This document shows, piece after piece, positions 54,846 through 63,082 of a stretch of DNA of 64,000 nt. A program made the position numbers and the translations under genes. The notes under the pieces are model-generated. The model was not told the DNA's origin. It saw nothing but the letters and a program-made list of their open reading frames with translations, and did no database searches. This stretch comes from Stenotrophomonas sp. Marseille-Q4652 (GTDB lineage Bacteria > Pseudomonadota > Gammaproteobacteria > Xanthomonadales > Xanthomonadaceae), in assembly GCF_916618915.1 (NCBI RefSeq), contig NZ_CAKAKE010000001.1, positions 2,525,001-2,589,000 on the forward strand, read 5' to 3'. The stretch's first letter is position 1. Each line of letters starts with the position of its first letter.

Positions 54846-56368
54846 TGCGTTGTTCCGCTCGGATCATGGGAGGAAACCTCGTCCGGAAGGCTTGCCACCA
54901 GATCCGGATGAAGATCGAAAGGTTCTGTCGCGAGAAGCTGCCTGCGGGCAAGTTCCGGAGACATCCCCTTGAGGGTTATGAGGTTGCGATAGAAGACAAG
55001 CAGGACCTGCATCACCTCGGAAGAAGGTGTGGAGGTGAAGCCGGCCCTTGCCTGTTCACCTGATTCGGCCGTATCCAGCCAGATGCGCTGGACAGGAATC
55101 GTCTCCTCAAGGACTCGGAGCATTGCTTCGACACGCTCCGCGGTATCCCCCTCCCTCTCCAGCAGTGGCTGCACGGCCGGATGGGAGCGGTCTACGAGGT
55201 ACTTCCTTCCAGACGTGAGGTCCTTCGAGATCCAGACAGGAGCAACCTCCTCACTGCGACCCACGGAGGTATTGGACTGGGCGCGGTGCAGGAATACCCT
55301 CCTCGCCCGCTCCCGCGCATCCTCGGCAAGCCGCGTCAGCTGGTCGCGCAATCTCACAGGTGGGTGCGCGGTCGACTTCCGTATGTCGATCTTCCAGTCC
55401 GTATCCGAGGAGTTCGGTATGTCGAGCCGGATGCGGGCCAGCCTGTGGGACTCGTCCTTCGACCATGAGCGACCACGTCCCAAGCCAAGCCAGCTGCCCG
55501 GAACCAGAAGCCGCCGCCCCCGGTACACATAGAACCCCTGCTGGGACGACCAGCCATCCGGCCCGCCAGCCTCGAGAAACTCCTTGTCTGTCATCCGATC
55601 CTTGTGCGGAAGCACATGGGTACGGGCGTAGACCTTCCAGCCCGCTGCACCGATCGGTACCTCTGGTGAGCGCCACGTTGCCGGATGCCAGGTCAGGAAC
55701 GGATCCCATGCCCGGACCTTCCGACCATTGACGCGCAGCTCAACCGAAGAGCCACTTCCGTCAAGGAACCGATGGAAAACCATGCCCAGATGGCGTTCAA
55801 CCCGATCGATCAGATCCAGGAAGTCCTGATCCTTGAAGCCGCTCGAGACGATCCTGTCCAGGACCTCCCACAGGACGATCGTTCCGTGCTCCTTCTGATC
55901 AAGAGATGCGATCCTGTCCCTGGAGCCGTTGTCCGGGCCCTCCAGAAGAAGCCAGTCCCCTCCGGCCTCATTCGCCAGGAAGTCCAGATCCCAGCGCAGG
56001 CAGCTGCTGTTGCGATACCTGCGGCTCGCAACTGTCAGACGTCGGCACTGCGAGAAGGACGCGGTCTTGAGTCCCATTCCGAATCTGCCAAGGTCGGAAG
56101 AGCTCCGCTCCACAAGTGGATTCCGTTCGGCGAGTCTCATCGCCTGATCGAGCTCGGGATCGGTCATTCCATGACCATCGTCGCCAATGGCGATCCAGCT
56201 CTCGCCGCCATTCCAGTGGAAGTCGACGTCAATCCTCTTCGCGCCTGCGGATATGCTGTTGTCGATGAGGTCGGCAAGGGCCGACTCGGTCGTATAGCCA
56301 AGCCCTCTCAGGGCCTCGATCGTCCCATCGGCCCTCGGCGGCGCACTCCTTGTCATGTATCCCTTCAT
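54842..56368 (-). CDS. GHKL ATPase, MutL/MORC-like
   Basis: A 508-residue GHKL (Hsp90/MutL/histidine-kinase fold) ATPase. The N box is [14 protein letters not shown] with N37, the G1 box IGDDGHGM (61-68) and the G2 box [14 protein letters not shown] (93-106). The [21 protein letters not shown] segment is a transducer-like region with the lysine that contacts the gamma-phosphate. ATP-driven dimerisation of such proteins acts as a DNA clamp in MutL and MORC. Its ATG overlaps the sigma-factor gene (ATGA) and its stop overlaps Z1, so its translation is tied to both. Confidence 0.92.
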   Translation of the reverse strand: MKGYMTRSAPPRADGTIEALRGLGYTTESALADLIDNSISAGAKRIDVDFHWNGGESWIAIGDDGHGMTDPELDQAMRLAERNPLVERSSSDLGRFGMGLKTASFSQCRRLTVASRRYRNSSCLRWDLDFLANEAGGDWLLLEGPDNGSRDRIASLDQKEHGTIVLWEVLDRIVSSGFKDQDFLDLIDRVERHLGMVFHRFLDGSGSSVELRVNGRKVRAWDPFLTWHPATWRSPEVPIGAAGWKVYARTHVLPHKDRMTDKEFLEAGGPDGWSSQQGFYVYRGRRLLVPGSWLGLGRGRSWSKDESHRLARIRLDIPNSSDTDWKIDIRKSTAHPPVRLRDQLTRLAEDARERARRVFLHRAQSNTSVGRSEEVAPVWISKDLTSGRKYLVDRSHPAVQPLLEREGDTAERVEAMLRVLEETIPVQRIWLDTAESGEQARAGFTSTPSSEVMQVLLVFYRNLITLKGMSPELARRQLLATEPFDLHPDLVASLPDEVSSHDPSGTTQ

Positions 56369-58479
56369 TCCACAGTCGCTCCGTCGGGCTTCTTCTGGCT
56401 CAACTTGTAGGCAGCCAGAACTTCACTGCGTGCCGGATGCCTCAACACGCTTAGAGCCTTGGCCTCGATCTGCCTGATCCGCTCACGCGTCACGTTGAAC
56501 AGGCGTCCCACCTCTTCGAGGGTCTTCTCGTTGCCATCAATGAGCCCGAAGCGGTGACAGATCACAGCCGCCTGCTTTTCTGAAAGATCCGACACGCAGG
56601 CCCGTACCGTCTTGACCAGCCCCCATTCCATCGCCACGTCCTCAGGCCCCGGACACTGGTCAGGGAAGGACATGGCCTCCTCGTACACCCCTGTTCCATC
56701 GTCGTAGCTTCCGGGCTCGGAGACCAGTGCAAGGGCCTTCCGCACCTCGGCGACGCTCATCTGGCTCTTGCGGGCGAGGTTCTCTACGGCGACGTCCGCG
56801 GCACGATCCGCACCCTCCGCCCTTGCAACAGCGTCCAGCTTTGTCCGCTTCTCAAGCATGTGGACCGGAATCCTGATCATCCGCCCCTTGTCCGCGATCG
56901 CCCGGGTGATCGCCTGGCGGATCCACCAGGTGCCATATGTTGAGAACTTCGTGCCTCGCGAGAAGTCGAACTTGTCGATGCCACGCATGAGTCCCAGGCA
57001 CCCCTCCTGGATCAGATCCGTCCTGGGCAGCGGCGACCAGTAGTACTTGTTGGCGATCGATGCAACGAGCCGCAGATTGGCCTCGACCATCTCGCTCGTC
57101 AGATGGTCAAGCCTTGCTACCGCCGCATCCAGTTGTGCGCAATGGTTCCCCGCTGTTTCCACCGCGGACCTGATCCATCTGATGCCCGACCCTGTCAGCT
57201 GAAGATCCTGGATCAGTACGACAAGGACATGCTCGCGCTCGGAACCATCAGTTAGGGCGCCCGCCCGTTCTACTATTTCCCGGATGGACCCATGGATTGC
57301 CCTGAACTGCTCGGCATCGCCGCCTGCAGCGTCTGGTTCCCCGTCTCCATCCCGCTCCTCGTCATCTGACAAGGCTTCCGGAGCAGTGGCTGCCGGGGAC
57401 GCAAACTCCTCCGACGCCTGCGTGGATGCATCCATACGACTGATGCTTCCAACCCGCAGCTCCCCTGAAGCAATGGCCTTCTCCATTCCAAGGAGCGCAT
57501 CCAGAGCTTCAGGGTCTCTGGCTATTGCACGGCATCCATCTGCGATAGCCGCCGCGATCAGGCGGCCGATCCGCTGTTCTCCGTCACGATCCAGGATTTC
57601 CGATCGGCCAAGTGCCCGGTTCAGATGGAAGCCCGGGTCATTTCGGCGCGAATCCATCTCGACCATATAACGGTCGGCCACCTCGAGCAGGTCCTCGTCG
57701 ACCTCGTCAAGGTCTTCGATATCGGACTCCGAGCACCACTGCTCATCCTCATCCGCGACAACGACTCCAAGGTCACCGAGAAGCTGCACGAGATGGCGAT
57801 ACATGTCGCCGTCGGATGAGCCCTCCATCCTCCATGCGAGCCTGCGTATGCGCCCAGCCCGGACAAGTCCTTCTGATTGCCCATCCAGTAGCATGGAAGC
57901 GAAGTGGAGCCGTCCATGTTCATCGAATACCGTCCGCCGTGCCTCCAGCTCCTCCACGTCCGGGAGCTCGATACGCAGATCGGACCAGTCGGCGTCGGAA
58001 TCACGTATCCGGAGCGTGGTCAACGCTGCCTGGGACTGGGATACGGAGTTCCGGAGGATCGTGTCATCCTCGGGAACCTTCACATCCTCTTCCACCTCCC
58101 AGCCACCAAACTCCGGAGGTGTCTCCTCTTCTTCGAAGCCCAGACCAGGCTCCACCTTGGGCTGCGATCCGTGGTTCCGCAAAAGGTCTGCAAGCGCGGA
58201 AAAACCTCCACGCTGCGCAATCGCTGCGGCGTCGAGTCCCTCGTCATCGGTGGCCATATGATTGGCGCCATGCGCCAGCAGCAGATGGCACAGCTCAACA
58301 TGCCCCTTCGCTGCGGCCAGCATCAGCAGCGTCCGCCCATGCTGATCCCTGGCCTCGGTACTGCCGCCACCATCGAGATGGGTCTGCACAAGCTCGACGC
58401 TGCCCTGCGAGATCGCAAGGCGCAGAAGGGGCCTGATGACAGGTTGGGATGATCTATGGTCCATTGGTCCTACGTCCAT
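56365..58479 (-). CDS. Ankyrin-repeat / RpoD-like sigma-70 factor fusion
   Basis: A 704-residue protein. Residues 14-104 hold about three ankyrin repeats ([28 protein letters not shown] is the clearest; key GRTLLMLAA). Residues 130-215 are unassigned; 227-245 and 266-310 resemble sigma regions 1.1 and 1.2. Region 2 (466-540) has [26 protein letters not shown] and [14 protein letters not shown]; region 3 follows; region 4 (632-690) has [26 protein letters not shown]-contacting residues of regions 2.4 and 4.2 are essentially those of housekeeping sigma-70. Such a fusion inside a restriction operon is unusual. The start region is duplicated (ATG at 58479 or 58464). Confidence 0.9.
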   Translation of the reverse strand: MDVGPMDHRSSQPVIRPLLRLAISQGSVELVQTHLDGGGSTEARDQHGRTLLMLAAAKGHVELCHLLLAHGANHMATDDEGLDAAAIAQRGGFSALADLLRNHGSQPKVEPGLGFEEEETPPEFGGWEVEEDVKVPEDDTILRNSVSQSQAALTTLRIRDSDADWSDLRIELPDVEELEARRTVFDEHGRLHFASMLLDGQSEGLVRAGRIRRLAWRMEGSSDGDMYRHLVQLLGDLGVVVADEDEQWCSESDIEDLDEVDEDLLEVADRYMVEMDSRRNDPGFHLNRALGRSEILDRDGEQRIGRLIAAAIADGCRAIARDPEALDALLGMEKAIASGELRVGSISRMDASTQASEEFASPAATAPEALSDDEERDGDGEPDAAGGDAEQFRAIHGSIREIVERAGALTDGSEREHVLVVLIQDLQLTGSGIRWIRSAVETAGNHCAQLDAAVARLDHLTSEMVEANLRLVASIANKYYWSPLPRTDLIQEGCLGLMRGIDKFDFSRGTKFSTYGTWWIRQAITRAIADKGRMIRIPVHMLEKRTKLDAVARAEGADRAADVAVENLARKSQMSVAEVRKALALVSEPGSYDDGTGVYEEAMSFPDQCPGPEDVAMEWGLVKTVRACVSDLSEKQAAVICHRFGLIDGNEKTLEEVGRLFNVTRERIRQIEAKALSVLRHPARSEVLAAYKLSQKKPDGATVE

Positions 58480-58488
58480 TGGTCCTAC
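58459..58488 (-). repeat. 15-bp tandem duplication containing ribosome site and start codon
   Basis: Two exact, adjacent copies of a 15-bp unit; on the minus strand each reads GTAGGACCAATGGAC. Every copy supplies TAGGA and an ATG four bases later in the same frame, so the sigma-factor gene has two equivalent start sites five codons apart. Copy-number change by slippage would stay in frame. Confidence 0.9.
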
Positions 58489-58496
58489 CAGATCAT

Positions 58497-58513
58497 CCCG
58501 GCAGCAAGCCGGG
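58497..58513 (-). promoter_or_regulatory. Small hairpin between methyltransferase and sigma gene
   Basis: A 6-bp stem CCCGGC/GCCGGG with a 5-base loop in the 72-base gap after the methyltransferase stop. It has no T tract. It could attenuate, not end, read-through into the sigma-factor block, or be irrelevant. No sigma-70 promoter stands out in this gap. Confidence 0.3.
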
Positions 58514-58551
58514 TGCAGAGCTGTTCCAGCGTTCCTTCCCCGTATACATCG

Positions 58552-60147
58552 TCATTCCCCAAGGATCGCCCAGACAACCTTCGCAATCTCACGGGCGATC
58601 ATTGGTGGCACCGCGTTGCCCACCTGCACGTACTGCTGGGTCCTGTTGCCGAGGAATAGATAGTCATCCGGGAACGTCTGGAGCCGCGCGGCCTCGCGGA
58701 CCGTCAGACTCCGGCACTGCCGCTGGTCCCAGTGGATGAAGGCGTGGCCGTCCTTGGAAAGGTGGCTCGTGACCGTGTTCGCCACCCGGTCGCGCCGCTG
58801 GACGCGGAAGCGGTCCGCGAACGCACCGCTTGTCCAGTTCTCGTGGGCTGGCGCAAGTTGTCGCGGGAAATCGTCGCTTGAAGGGGAGCGGCCCTTGGCC
58901 TTGGCGAAGGCGGCACAGAACATGTAGCGCCCCAGGTCGGACTGCATGTGTCCGCGTGTCTCGTGGTTGAGAACGACGGTCTGCCCGGCACTCCGCAGCT
59001 TCTCCGTGAACCAGTTGCCCCCATCACCGTAATCCGCCGAGCTGCGCGGCAACGCGTGCGCTGGCTTCAGCCTTGCAAGCCGGGCGGACACGTCGACCAT
59101 GTTGGAGCCGAGCAGTCTGACAATCCTGTCCCGTTCGGCCTCCATCGCCCTGCGCCACAGCCCGGCGTCATCCGCCTGCCGACTCAGACCACTGCGGAGC
59201 TTTGGCAGGCCGCCCAAGGCTGTCTCGGCCGAGACCTCCGGAACCTTGGGGATGCCCGGGATCTTCGCAATCCTCGGATGAAGGAGGTCCTCGCGGACGC
59301 CCATGATGATGACGCGATGGCGCGCCTGCGGGATACCGTGATCCTCGCAGCGGATGAGGAATGCTGCAGGATCTCCCTCGACAAGCGCGGATGTACGCTC
59401 CGTACCTTCGTCCACATGGATCGGAAGAAGGACATAACGTCCCTCCCTGCCCGTCGCCTGGGAAGATCCGGTCAGTGCGACACGCGGATCGGAGAGGTCA
59501 CGCATGATGGCCGTGAACATCTCATTGTCGCCAACCTTCGACGTCAGGATGCCCTTCACGTTCTCCATGATGAAGACGGCAGGTGAGAATTCCGCGAGGA
59601 TTCCGAGGTACTGCCGGTAGAGGAAGTGCTTGGTTGTGCCCTTGGTCCTGAATCCCCTCACGTTCTGCTGGCGCACCCGCCCAACCACGGAATAGGCCTG
59701 ACAGGGTGGACCACCGATCAGGATCAGCTCGTCGAACTGGTCCTTCACCTTCGAAATCCTGTCAATCAGGATGCTGTTGTCCTTCTCCTCGCCAAGGGTG
59801 AGGTTCAGGGCCTCCTCTTCAGCCTGCCTCCACAGTTCGCTCCACTTCCCGCCGCCGAAATGCACCGAGGGCGGCGCCCCAGTACCCCTCGCAACCTGCT
59901 CAAGATAGGAATAGTAATCCTTCGGAACCTCACCTTCCTGACGGGTCAGAAGGCGGTAGAACGCCCTCAACCGGAGAGTGGCGTGGGCCGATTTCTCCAT
60001 CTCCGCGGATACGGCCAGCTCGAACGGGCGGACGCCCGAGCCCGGGGACGGTTCAAAGCTGCTGAAACCCTCACCCAGCCCACCGGGGCCTGCGAAGATG
60101 TCGATTACTCCGACCGTGTTTCTTTTGCGCTTGGTTGTTGCTAGCAA
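58552..60147 (-). CDS. DNA (cytosine-5) methyltransferase
   Basis: A 531-residue C5-cytosine methyltransferase. Motif I is VIDIFAGPGGLGEGF, motif IV GGPPCQAYS with catalytic C149, motif VI MENVKGIL, motif VIII QARHRVIIMG and motif X VQVGNAVPPMIA. About 110 residues separate motifs I and IV, longer than usual and likely a lineage insert. The target-recognition region lies in the C-terminal 200 residues; the site cannot be read from sequence. TTG is the only usable start before motif I. It should modify the host sites that the downstream system spares. 19 bases separate it from divergent vsr. Confidence 0.92.
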   Translation of the reverse strand: MLATTKRKRNTVGVIDIFAGPGGLGEGFSSFEPSPGSGVRPFELAVSAEMEKSAHATLRLRAFYRLLTRQEGEVPKDYYSYLEQVARGTGAPPSVHFGGGKWSELWRQAEEEALNLTLGEEKDNSILIDRISKVKDQFDELILIGGPPCQAYSVVGRVRQQNVRGFRTKGTTKHFLYRQYLGILAEFSPAVFIMENVKGILTSKVGDNEMFTAIMRDLSDPRVALTGSSQATGREGRYVLLPIHVDEGTERTSALVEGDPAAFLIRCEDHGIPQARHRVIIMGVREDLLHPRIAKIPGIPKVPEVSAETALGGLPKLRSGLSRQADDAGLWRRAMEAERDRIVRLLGSNMVDVSARLARLKPAHALPRSSADYGDGGNWFTEKLRSAGQTVVLNHETRGHMQSDLGRYMFCAAFAKAKGRSPSSDDFPRQLAPAHENWTSGAFADRFRVQRRDRVANTVTSHLSKDGHAFIHWDQRQCRSLTVREAARLQTFPDDYLFLGNRTQQYVQVGNAVPPMIAREIAKVVWAILGE

Positions 60148-60166
60148 GACTTAGGACTCTGACGAT

Positions 60167-60652
60167 ATGGTTGATGTAATGAGCGCCGTTGATCGCTCAG
60201 CATTGATGTCCCGTATCCGGGGCAAGAACACGGCGCCGGAAGTGCGCCTCCGCAAAATTCTCTGGCGAAAGGGCCTCCGCTACCGCCTTCATGGAGCGCG
60301 GCTTCCCGGCAGACCAGACCTGGTGTTCCCGCGCTGGCGCGCGGCGGTGTTCGTGCACGGCTGCTTCTGGCACCGTCACACCGGATGCCCGCTGTTCCGC
60401 CTGCCGAAGACACGGACCGAGTTCTGGGAAGAGAAGCTTCGCCTCAACCAGCAGAGGGACAGCCGCGCTGTCCACGACCTTGTGGAACGGGGCTGGAAGG
60501 TCGCCGTGGCATGGGAATGTGCCATCCGGTCCGCACCGGAGGCGGTGGGCCGGGAACTGGTTGAATGGATAAGGCATGGGGAAGGCAACATCGCAATCGA
60601 GGCCGATGGCACTACGTGCGCGACACGCGCACTCAAGTGCGCCCGTTCCTGA
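60167..60652 (+). CDS. vsr: Very short patch repair endonuclease
   Basis: A 161-residue Vsr endonuclease that nicks next to T:G mismatches left by deamination of 5-methylcytosine. Catalytic Asp is in LPGRPDLVF; the VFVHGCFWHRHTGC segment has the active-site His and zinc-ligand residues, and WECAIR supplies the last zinc Cys. TRTEFWEEKL is conserved. The start MVDVMSAVDRS aligns with known Vsr N-termini. It is the natural partner of the neighbouring methyltransferase. A small inverted repeat GCGCACT/AGTGCGC overlaps its 3' end (60627-60642). Confidence 0.94.
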   Translation: MVDVMSAVDRSALMSRIRGKNTAPEVRLRKILWRKGLRYRLHGARLPGRPDLVFPRWRAAVFVHGCFWHRHTGCPLFRLPKTRTEFWEEKLRLNQQRDSRAVHDLVERGWKVAVAWECAIRSAPEAVGRELVEWIRHGEGNIAIEADGTTCATRALKCARS

Positions 60653-61085
60653 GCATACTGTTGCCACGGATCACCCCCCGTCAGAATATACCGCCACTGC
60701 CCTTCAGGACGATAAGACCCAACGGTCTCAGGGCCGGAGATCTCGCCCGGAATACCGTCTCGCGTCCCCCCAGTCCTAGCTCGCGGCAGAAATCCGGCAG
60801 GCAGCGAGCTGATGAGCGCAGCAGCACGTACGGTACCAGAGCGGTACCGAGGTCTGACCTCTTTTACGGACATCATCGAATCATCGTCTCTGGCCACGGC
60901 ATCCCGATGGCCTGGACAAGCTGGTCACGCCTGACAAGAAGATCATTCTTCCGGACAACCCGGCTTGGCGCTCCCATCCGACGTACCTGAAGTGGCACAA
61001 AGAGCACTGCTTTAAGCGCTGACTTCTAATCTTTGACTGAGCAGTCTCCGGGCCGCATTCACAGCCCGGAGTACGCAATGCTCTC
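60653..61085. pseudogene. Gene-poor right flank with a possible gene remnant
   Basis: 433 bases without a confident gene. A frame ending in TGA at 61020-61022 encodes a protein-like C-terminus: DGLDKLVTPDKKIILPDNPA, then WRSHPTYLKWHKEHCFKR. Its own frame meets a stop about 50 codons upstream; the adjacent frame reads HHRIIVSGHGIP just before, so a one-base frameshift could join them. I do not recognise the family. A CTCCGGGC/GCCCGGAG hairpin (61046-61071) lies past the stop of the M61 peptidase gene and may end its transcript. No att site or transposon end is visible. Confidence 0.35.
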
Positions 61086-63002
61086 TCACTTCCTCGCAGT
61101 AAAGATCGGCGTCAGGTAGTCGCGGGTGCCTTGGATGCGCTCCAGGTGCGGGTAGCGCAGGCCGTCGTGGTAGTCGATCTGCAGGGTGCGGTAGGTATCC
61201 AGCTCCCTGACCAGCAGGGTGATCGGCTCGGCACTGTCCTTGGCCGCGCGCACGGCCTGTTCGAGCTCGTCGCCGCTGTACTGCAGGCCGTTGACCGCGA
61301 CCAGTTGCATGCCGGTGCCGATGCCGGCGTTGAAGGCCGGGCTGTCCCAGCGCACTTCGCCGACCTTGCCGCTGCCGTCCACGCTCACGCCGAGCGAGTA
61401 GATGAAGTTGGCGCCGCGGCCCTTGCCCACGGCCTTCTGGTAGGCGCTGGGCTTGTCGCGGTAGACCAGACGCCAGCCGCTGGCCTCGATGCCGGCGGTC
61501 AGCCCGACGCGGCCCTCGACGCGGTCGCGCAGGAAGCTCTCCCAGTCGCCGGTGGGCTGGATCTTCTCCAGCGTGGCGACCACGTCGTCGAAGGTGTAGG
61601 TGTCCGGGCGTTCCCACACGCCATCGTCCTGGCCGAAGAAGGCGCGGGCGAAGTCATCCAGGCTGCGCTTACCGCCGCTGAGCTGGCGCAGGCGCACGTC
61701 GGCCTCCAGCCACAGCATCTGCCCGCCCTGGTAGTAGTCCTCGCTCATCTGGTAGTTGCGGTAGGGCTTGGGCTTGCGGCGGGCGATCACCGGGTCGTTG
61801 GTGGTGTCGCCCATCGAGCGCCATTCCAGACCCGGGCGGTTGTCGGCATAGGTGGCGGCGACCAGCGCCAGCGCATCGCGCGAGGCCTCCATCGGGCGCA
61901 GCCCGGCACGGGCGGTCAGCACGTTGCCCCAGTACTGGGTCTGGCCTTCGTAGACCCACAGCAGGCTGCCCTGCATCGGCACGTTGTAGTGCGGCGTGGT
62001 CAGGTCGGCCGGGCGGCGGTACTTGCCGTCCCAGGAGTGGGCGTACTCGTGGCCGAGCAGGTCGGTGCTGCCGATCTTGGCGTCCCAGCCGCTGAAGTAG
62101 TCCCGGTCCTCGGTGTTCTCGCTGGAGCGCTGGTGCTCCAGGCCGATGCCGCCGAGCTGGCTGGTGACGGCGAACAGGAAGTCGTAGTGGTCGTAGTGCT
62201 CGGCGCCGAACAGCCTGCGCGCCTGCTCGATGAGCTTGCGGTGCTGCTCGATGTGCTCGGGCTTGGCGTCCAGGTCCTTGGCGCGGTCGGCGAACACGTT
62301 CAGGCGCACCGGGCGGGTGCCGGGAGCGGACAGCTCGATGGTGCGGGCGTGGCGGCCGGCGAACACCGGCGAGTCGACCAGGATCTCGAGGTTGGCCGGC
62401 ACGTAGTGCACGGTGTCGCCGTCGCGGCGGGCCTGCGGCAGCGCGCTGGCCGCTTCCCAGCCGGCCGGGTAACGCACGCTGGCTTGGTAGGTGATGGCGC
62501 TGGCGGCGTGGCCGGCCGGGTACAGCACCATCGCGTTCCACTGCAGGTTGAGCAGGTTGGGGGTCATCACCGTGCGGCCCTGGGCCGAATCGGTCGGGCT
62601 GAGGAACTGGTAGTCCATCTGCAGCTCGGTGACGCCCTCGGGCACGCGCACGTTGAAGGTGTAGACGTCCAGCGGATCGCGCTGCCAGTCCAGGCGCTGG
62701 CCGTTGGCGCTGATCACTAGGCCGGCGAGCTTCTCGATCTGGCCGGTAGGCGAGTGGTTGCCCGGCAGCCAGGCCGGATAGTGGAAGCGGCGCTCACCGG
62801 CACTGACTGGCACGGTCTGGCGCACCGAGAACACGCGCTGGCCGAGGTTGGTGGCATCGATCTCGAGCCGGACCGTGCCCGGGTAGGCGGCCTGGCTGAT
62901 CTCCACGCCGCGCGCGTCGACCGTTACCGCTGCCGGCGTCGCCTGCACCCCACCGGCGCCCATCAAGGCCAGCGCCAGTACCGTCCACTGCAATCCCCGC
63001 AT
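61086..63002 (-). CDS. M61-family metallopeptidase with PDZ domain
   Basis: A 638-residue exported peptidase of the M61 glycyl aminopeptidase group. A signal peptide ends near GGVQA. The zinc site is HEYAH (318-322) in LLGHEYAHSWDGKYRRP, with WVYEGQTQYWG carrying the third ligand Glu. A C-terminal PDZ domain has FNAGIGTGMQLVAVNGLQYSGDEL. MRGLQWTVLALAL is the natural start; the longer frame to 63074 is not supported. It is the first chromosomal gene right of the island. Confidence 0.91.
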   Translation of the reverse strand: MRGLQWTVLALALMGAGGVQATPAAVTVDARGVEISQAAYPGTVRLEIDATNLGQRVFSVRQTVPVSAGERRFHYPAWLPGNHSPTGQIEKLAGLVISANGQRLDWQRDPLDVYTFNVRVPEGVTELQMDYQFLSPTDSAQGRTVMTPNLLNLQWNAMVLYPAGHAASAITYQASVRYPAGWEAASALPQARRDGDTVHYVPANLEILVDSPVFAGRHARTIELSAPGTRPVRLNVFADRAKDLDAKPEHIEQHRKLIEQARRLFGAEHYDHYDFLFAVTSQLGGIGLEHQRSSENTEDRDYFSGWDAKIGSTDLLGHEYAHSWDGKYRRPADLTTPHYNVPMQGSLLWVYEGQTQYWGNVLTARAGLRPMEASRDALALVAATYADNRPGLEWRSMGDTTNDPVIARRKPKPYRNYQMSEDYYQGGQMLWLEADVRLRQLSGGKRSLDDFARAFFGQDDGVWERPDTYTFDDVVATLEKIQPTGDWESFLRDRVEGRVGLTAGIEASGWRLVYRDKPSAYQKAVGKGRGANFIYSLGVSVDGSGKVGEVRWDSPAFNAGIGTGMQLVAVNGLQYSGDELEQAVRAAKDSAEPITLLVRELDTYRTLQIDYHDGLRYPHLERIQGTRDYLTPIFTARK

Positions 63003-63082
63003 CCTGCTGTCCCCGAAATGGAAAGACCCGATGGTGACCCAAGCGGCGCTGCTGCGACATGGGTCGAAGGGCATGGACGCGC

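Larger units (their letters stand above)
49179..60652. other. Accessory defence-type island (seven genes)
   Basis: Seven genes fill this interval with almost no spare sequence: AIPR, PD-(D/E)XK nuclease, Z1 ATPase, GHKL ATPase, ankyrin-sigma factor and a 5mC methyltransferase, all on the minus strand, plus a divergent vsr. Base composition is visibly less GC-rich than the flanks, with more A and T at third codon positions. No integrase, transposase or tRNA is seen at either edge. The contents fit a restriction-modification-like anti-phage locus acquired by horizontal transfer. Confidence 0.82.

Noticed and set aside
60565..60990. A 141-codon frame overlapping the end of vsr
   Set aside because: Its first third is antisense-like translation of vsr in another frame and no ribosome site is present; only the short adjacent-frame C-terminal segment looks protein-like and is reported as a remnant.
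48976..61085. Attachment-site repeats bounding the island
   Set aside because: The longest shared words I could find between flanks were about seven bases in opposite orientation, not better than chance.
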